Source of the DNA: Gemmatimonadaceae bacterium
Lineage (GTDB): Bacteria; Gemmatimonadota; Gemmatimonadetes; Gemmatimonadales; Gemmatimonadaceae
Length of the DNA stretch: 6,102 nt
Assembly: GCA_014378185.1 (NCBI GenBank)
Contig: JACMOE010000074.1
Location: forward strand, 1 to 6,102
Direction of reading: 5' to 3'
Part shown: positions 5,587-6,102 of the stretch, piece by piece
How the letters are laid out: each line of letters starts with the position of its first letter
How positions within the stretch are numbered: position 1 is the stretch's first letter
Program-made: the position numbers and the translations under genes
Notes under the pieces: model-generated
The model's input: the letters and a program-made list of their open reading frames with translations, nothing else
Told to the model about the DNA's origin: nothing
The model's database searches: none

Positions 5587-5847
5587 TTACGGACGCCGCT
5601 GGCCGCCACTGCCGGCACCGCGACTCGGCTTGTCGATCGGCATACTTAAGCTCGACATCGTGTCGCGACGCATGGTGGGATCGTTGCGCAGCAGCGCGGT
5701 GTCGCTAGGCGTGTTCACGCCGGGCTGACTGTCCGCCATAGCCGCGGCCGCACTGTCGCGACCTGCCTCGTCACGCGTGCCGCCGCATGCGACGAGCGAG
5801 ACCATTGCAAGTGCCACAAGGTTCAAGCGCAAGAATGTATTGGTCAT
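5587..5847 (-). CDS. Small predicted lipoprotein
   Basis: This 86-residue protein has a lipoprotein signal peptide: MTNTFLRLNL, a hydrophobic stretch (VALAMVSLVA), then a lipobox LVAC with the acceptor Cys at 21 followed by Gly-Gly. The Gly at +2 fits transport to the outer membrane, though sorting rules differ by phylum. The mature part is short, polar and low in complexity (Asp, Ser, Ala, Met, Arg; for example TRDEAGRDSAAAAMADSQ), and probably largely disordered. It matches no family I recognise. The ATG at 5847 is chosen because GGAG lies 9 bases upstream and the signal peptide begins there; a longer in-frame opening to 6075 would put 76 unlikely residues in front. It lies downstream of the membrane-protein gene on the same strand, 104 bases apart, probably as its own unit. 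Confidence 0.8.
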   Translation of the reverse strand: MTNTFLRLNLVALAMVSLVACGGTRDEAGRDSAAAAMADSQPGVNTPSDTALLRNDPTMRRDTMSSLSMPIDKPSRGAGSGGQRRP

Positions 5848-5856
5848 GATGATGTG

Positions 5857-5860
5857 CTCC
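5857..5860 (-). promoter_or_regulatory. Ribosome binding site of the lipoprotein gene
   Basis: GGAG on the minus strand is separated from ATG 5847 by 9 bases. This confirms the short, lipobox-proximal start over the much longer open frame. Confidence 0.75.
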
Positions 5861-5907
5861 AGAGTGAGGTGTCGTCCACATGCACACTTTTGCACATCCC
5901 ATGCCTT

Positions 5908-5938
5908 CGGTGCGAGCGCCAGCGTGGGTCGCACACCG
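5908..5938 (-). terminator. Hairpin downstream of the right-edge membrane protein gene
   Basis: CGGTGCGA (5908-5915) pairs with TCGCAC-(A)-CCG (5929-5938): eight paired positions closed by the outer C-G pair, with a single bulged A. The stem starts 13 bases past the TGA at 5954-5952 on the minus strand, where a terminator is expected. There is no T tract, so termination is only a suggestion. Confidence 0.4.
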
Positions 5939-5951
5939 AGTGAACTCGCAG

Positions 5952-6102
5952 TCACGCCGCAGCGTCCGCCGCGCGCCGGTGTCGGCCATACCAGCCGTAC
6001 GCACGCACCAGCAGCAGCGCCGCAAACAGCGCGAAGTACACCAGTGGCCAGAACGTGTCCTTCTTCACGGCCCACAGATAATGCGTGGTGGCCGTCACCG
6101 CC
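5952..6102 (-). CDS. C-terminal fragment of a membrane protein
   Basis: The frame enters from the right edge and ends at TGA 5954-5952, giving 49 residues. It reads TTHYLWAVKKDTFWPL, then VYFALFAALLLVRAYGWYG, then a basic tail (RHRRAADAAA). About residues 16-33 make one transmembrane helix, with the positive tail after it suggesting a cytoplasmic C-terminus. The codon pattern and hydrophobic design look like a real gene end rather than a chance frame, and the lipoprotein gene starts only after it. The family is not recognisable from so short a piece: a transporter or another polytopic membrane protein is likely. The 5' part is outside the window. Confidence 0.65.
   Translation of the reverse strand, partial: AVTATTHYLWAVKKDTFWPLVYFALFAALLLVRAYGWYGRHRRAADAAA

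Noticed and set aside
4241..5918. Shared 10-base word GGTGCGAGCG at 4241 and 5909 in two hairpins
   Set aside because: Several 10-base matches are expected by chance in 6 kb of GC-rich DNA, and the surrounding bases differ.
5848..6075. Long N-terminal extension of the lipoprotein frame
   Set aside because: It overlaps the end of the membrane protein gene and its hairpin, has no coding character, and the lipobox start at 5847 has a proper ribosome site.

Overview
This is a GC-rich chromosomal window from a bacterium, most likely a Gemmatimonadota member or a similar soil/freshwater Gram-negative. That placement is an inference. It rests on a PEP-CTERM exported protein, an S1-family peptidase with the bacterial GDSG signature, an alanine/serine/aspartate-rich lipoprotein and a TPR-CHAT protein, all in high-GC codon use. 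No rRNA or other marker fixes the taxon.

Layout, left to right. (1) 1-199, minus: the first 66 codons of 2-oxoglutarate dehydrogenase E1 (sucA), running off the left edge. (2) 200-640: a gene-free divergent spacer of about 440 bases, with a nested hairpin in the sucA leader and a bulged hairpin on the other side. (3) 641-1360, plus: a 239-residue PEP-CTERM secreted protein. (4) 1361-1521: a spacer with two clear hairpins, one of them a 14-pair stem with one mismatch. (5) 1522-1683, plus: a 53-codon DUF2256 zinc-ribbon-like gene, easy to miss because of its size. (6) 1700-3726, minus: a TPR-CHAT caspase-like protease gene. A frameshift in a (GC)4 tract cuts off its last 66 codons, and its TPR region carries a 21-bp tandem duplication. 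(7) 3745-4239, plus: the C-terminal part of an S1 serine peptidase, with the Asp and Ser regions present and the His half absent, abutting the 5' end of the CHAT gene. (8) 4323-5468, minus: a complete THUMP-domain RNA methyltransferase. (9) 5587-5847, minus: a small lipoprotein. (10) 5952-6102, minus: the C-terminal 49 residues of a membrane protein running off the right edge.

The outer parts (sucA, the methyltransferase) are housekeeping. The centre (about 1361-4260) looks like accessory sequence in decay: two peptidase genes meet head-to-head at a junction where one, possibly both, has lost its 5' end, and the CHAT gene is also frameshifted. Before decay this may have been a paired CHAT/trypsin-like protease locus, but the sequence alone cannot show that. 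No CRISPR array, transposase, integrase, tRNA or rRNA was seen.
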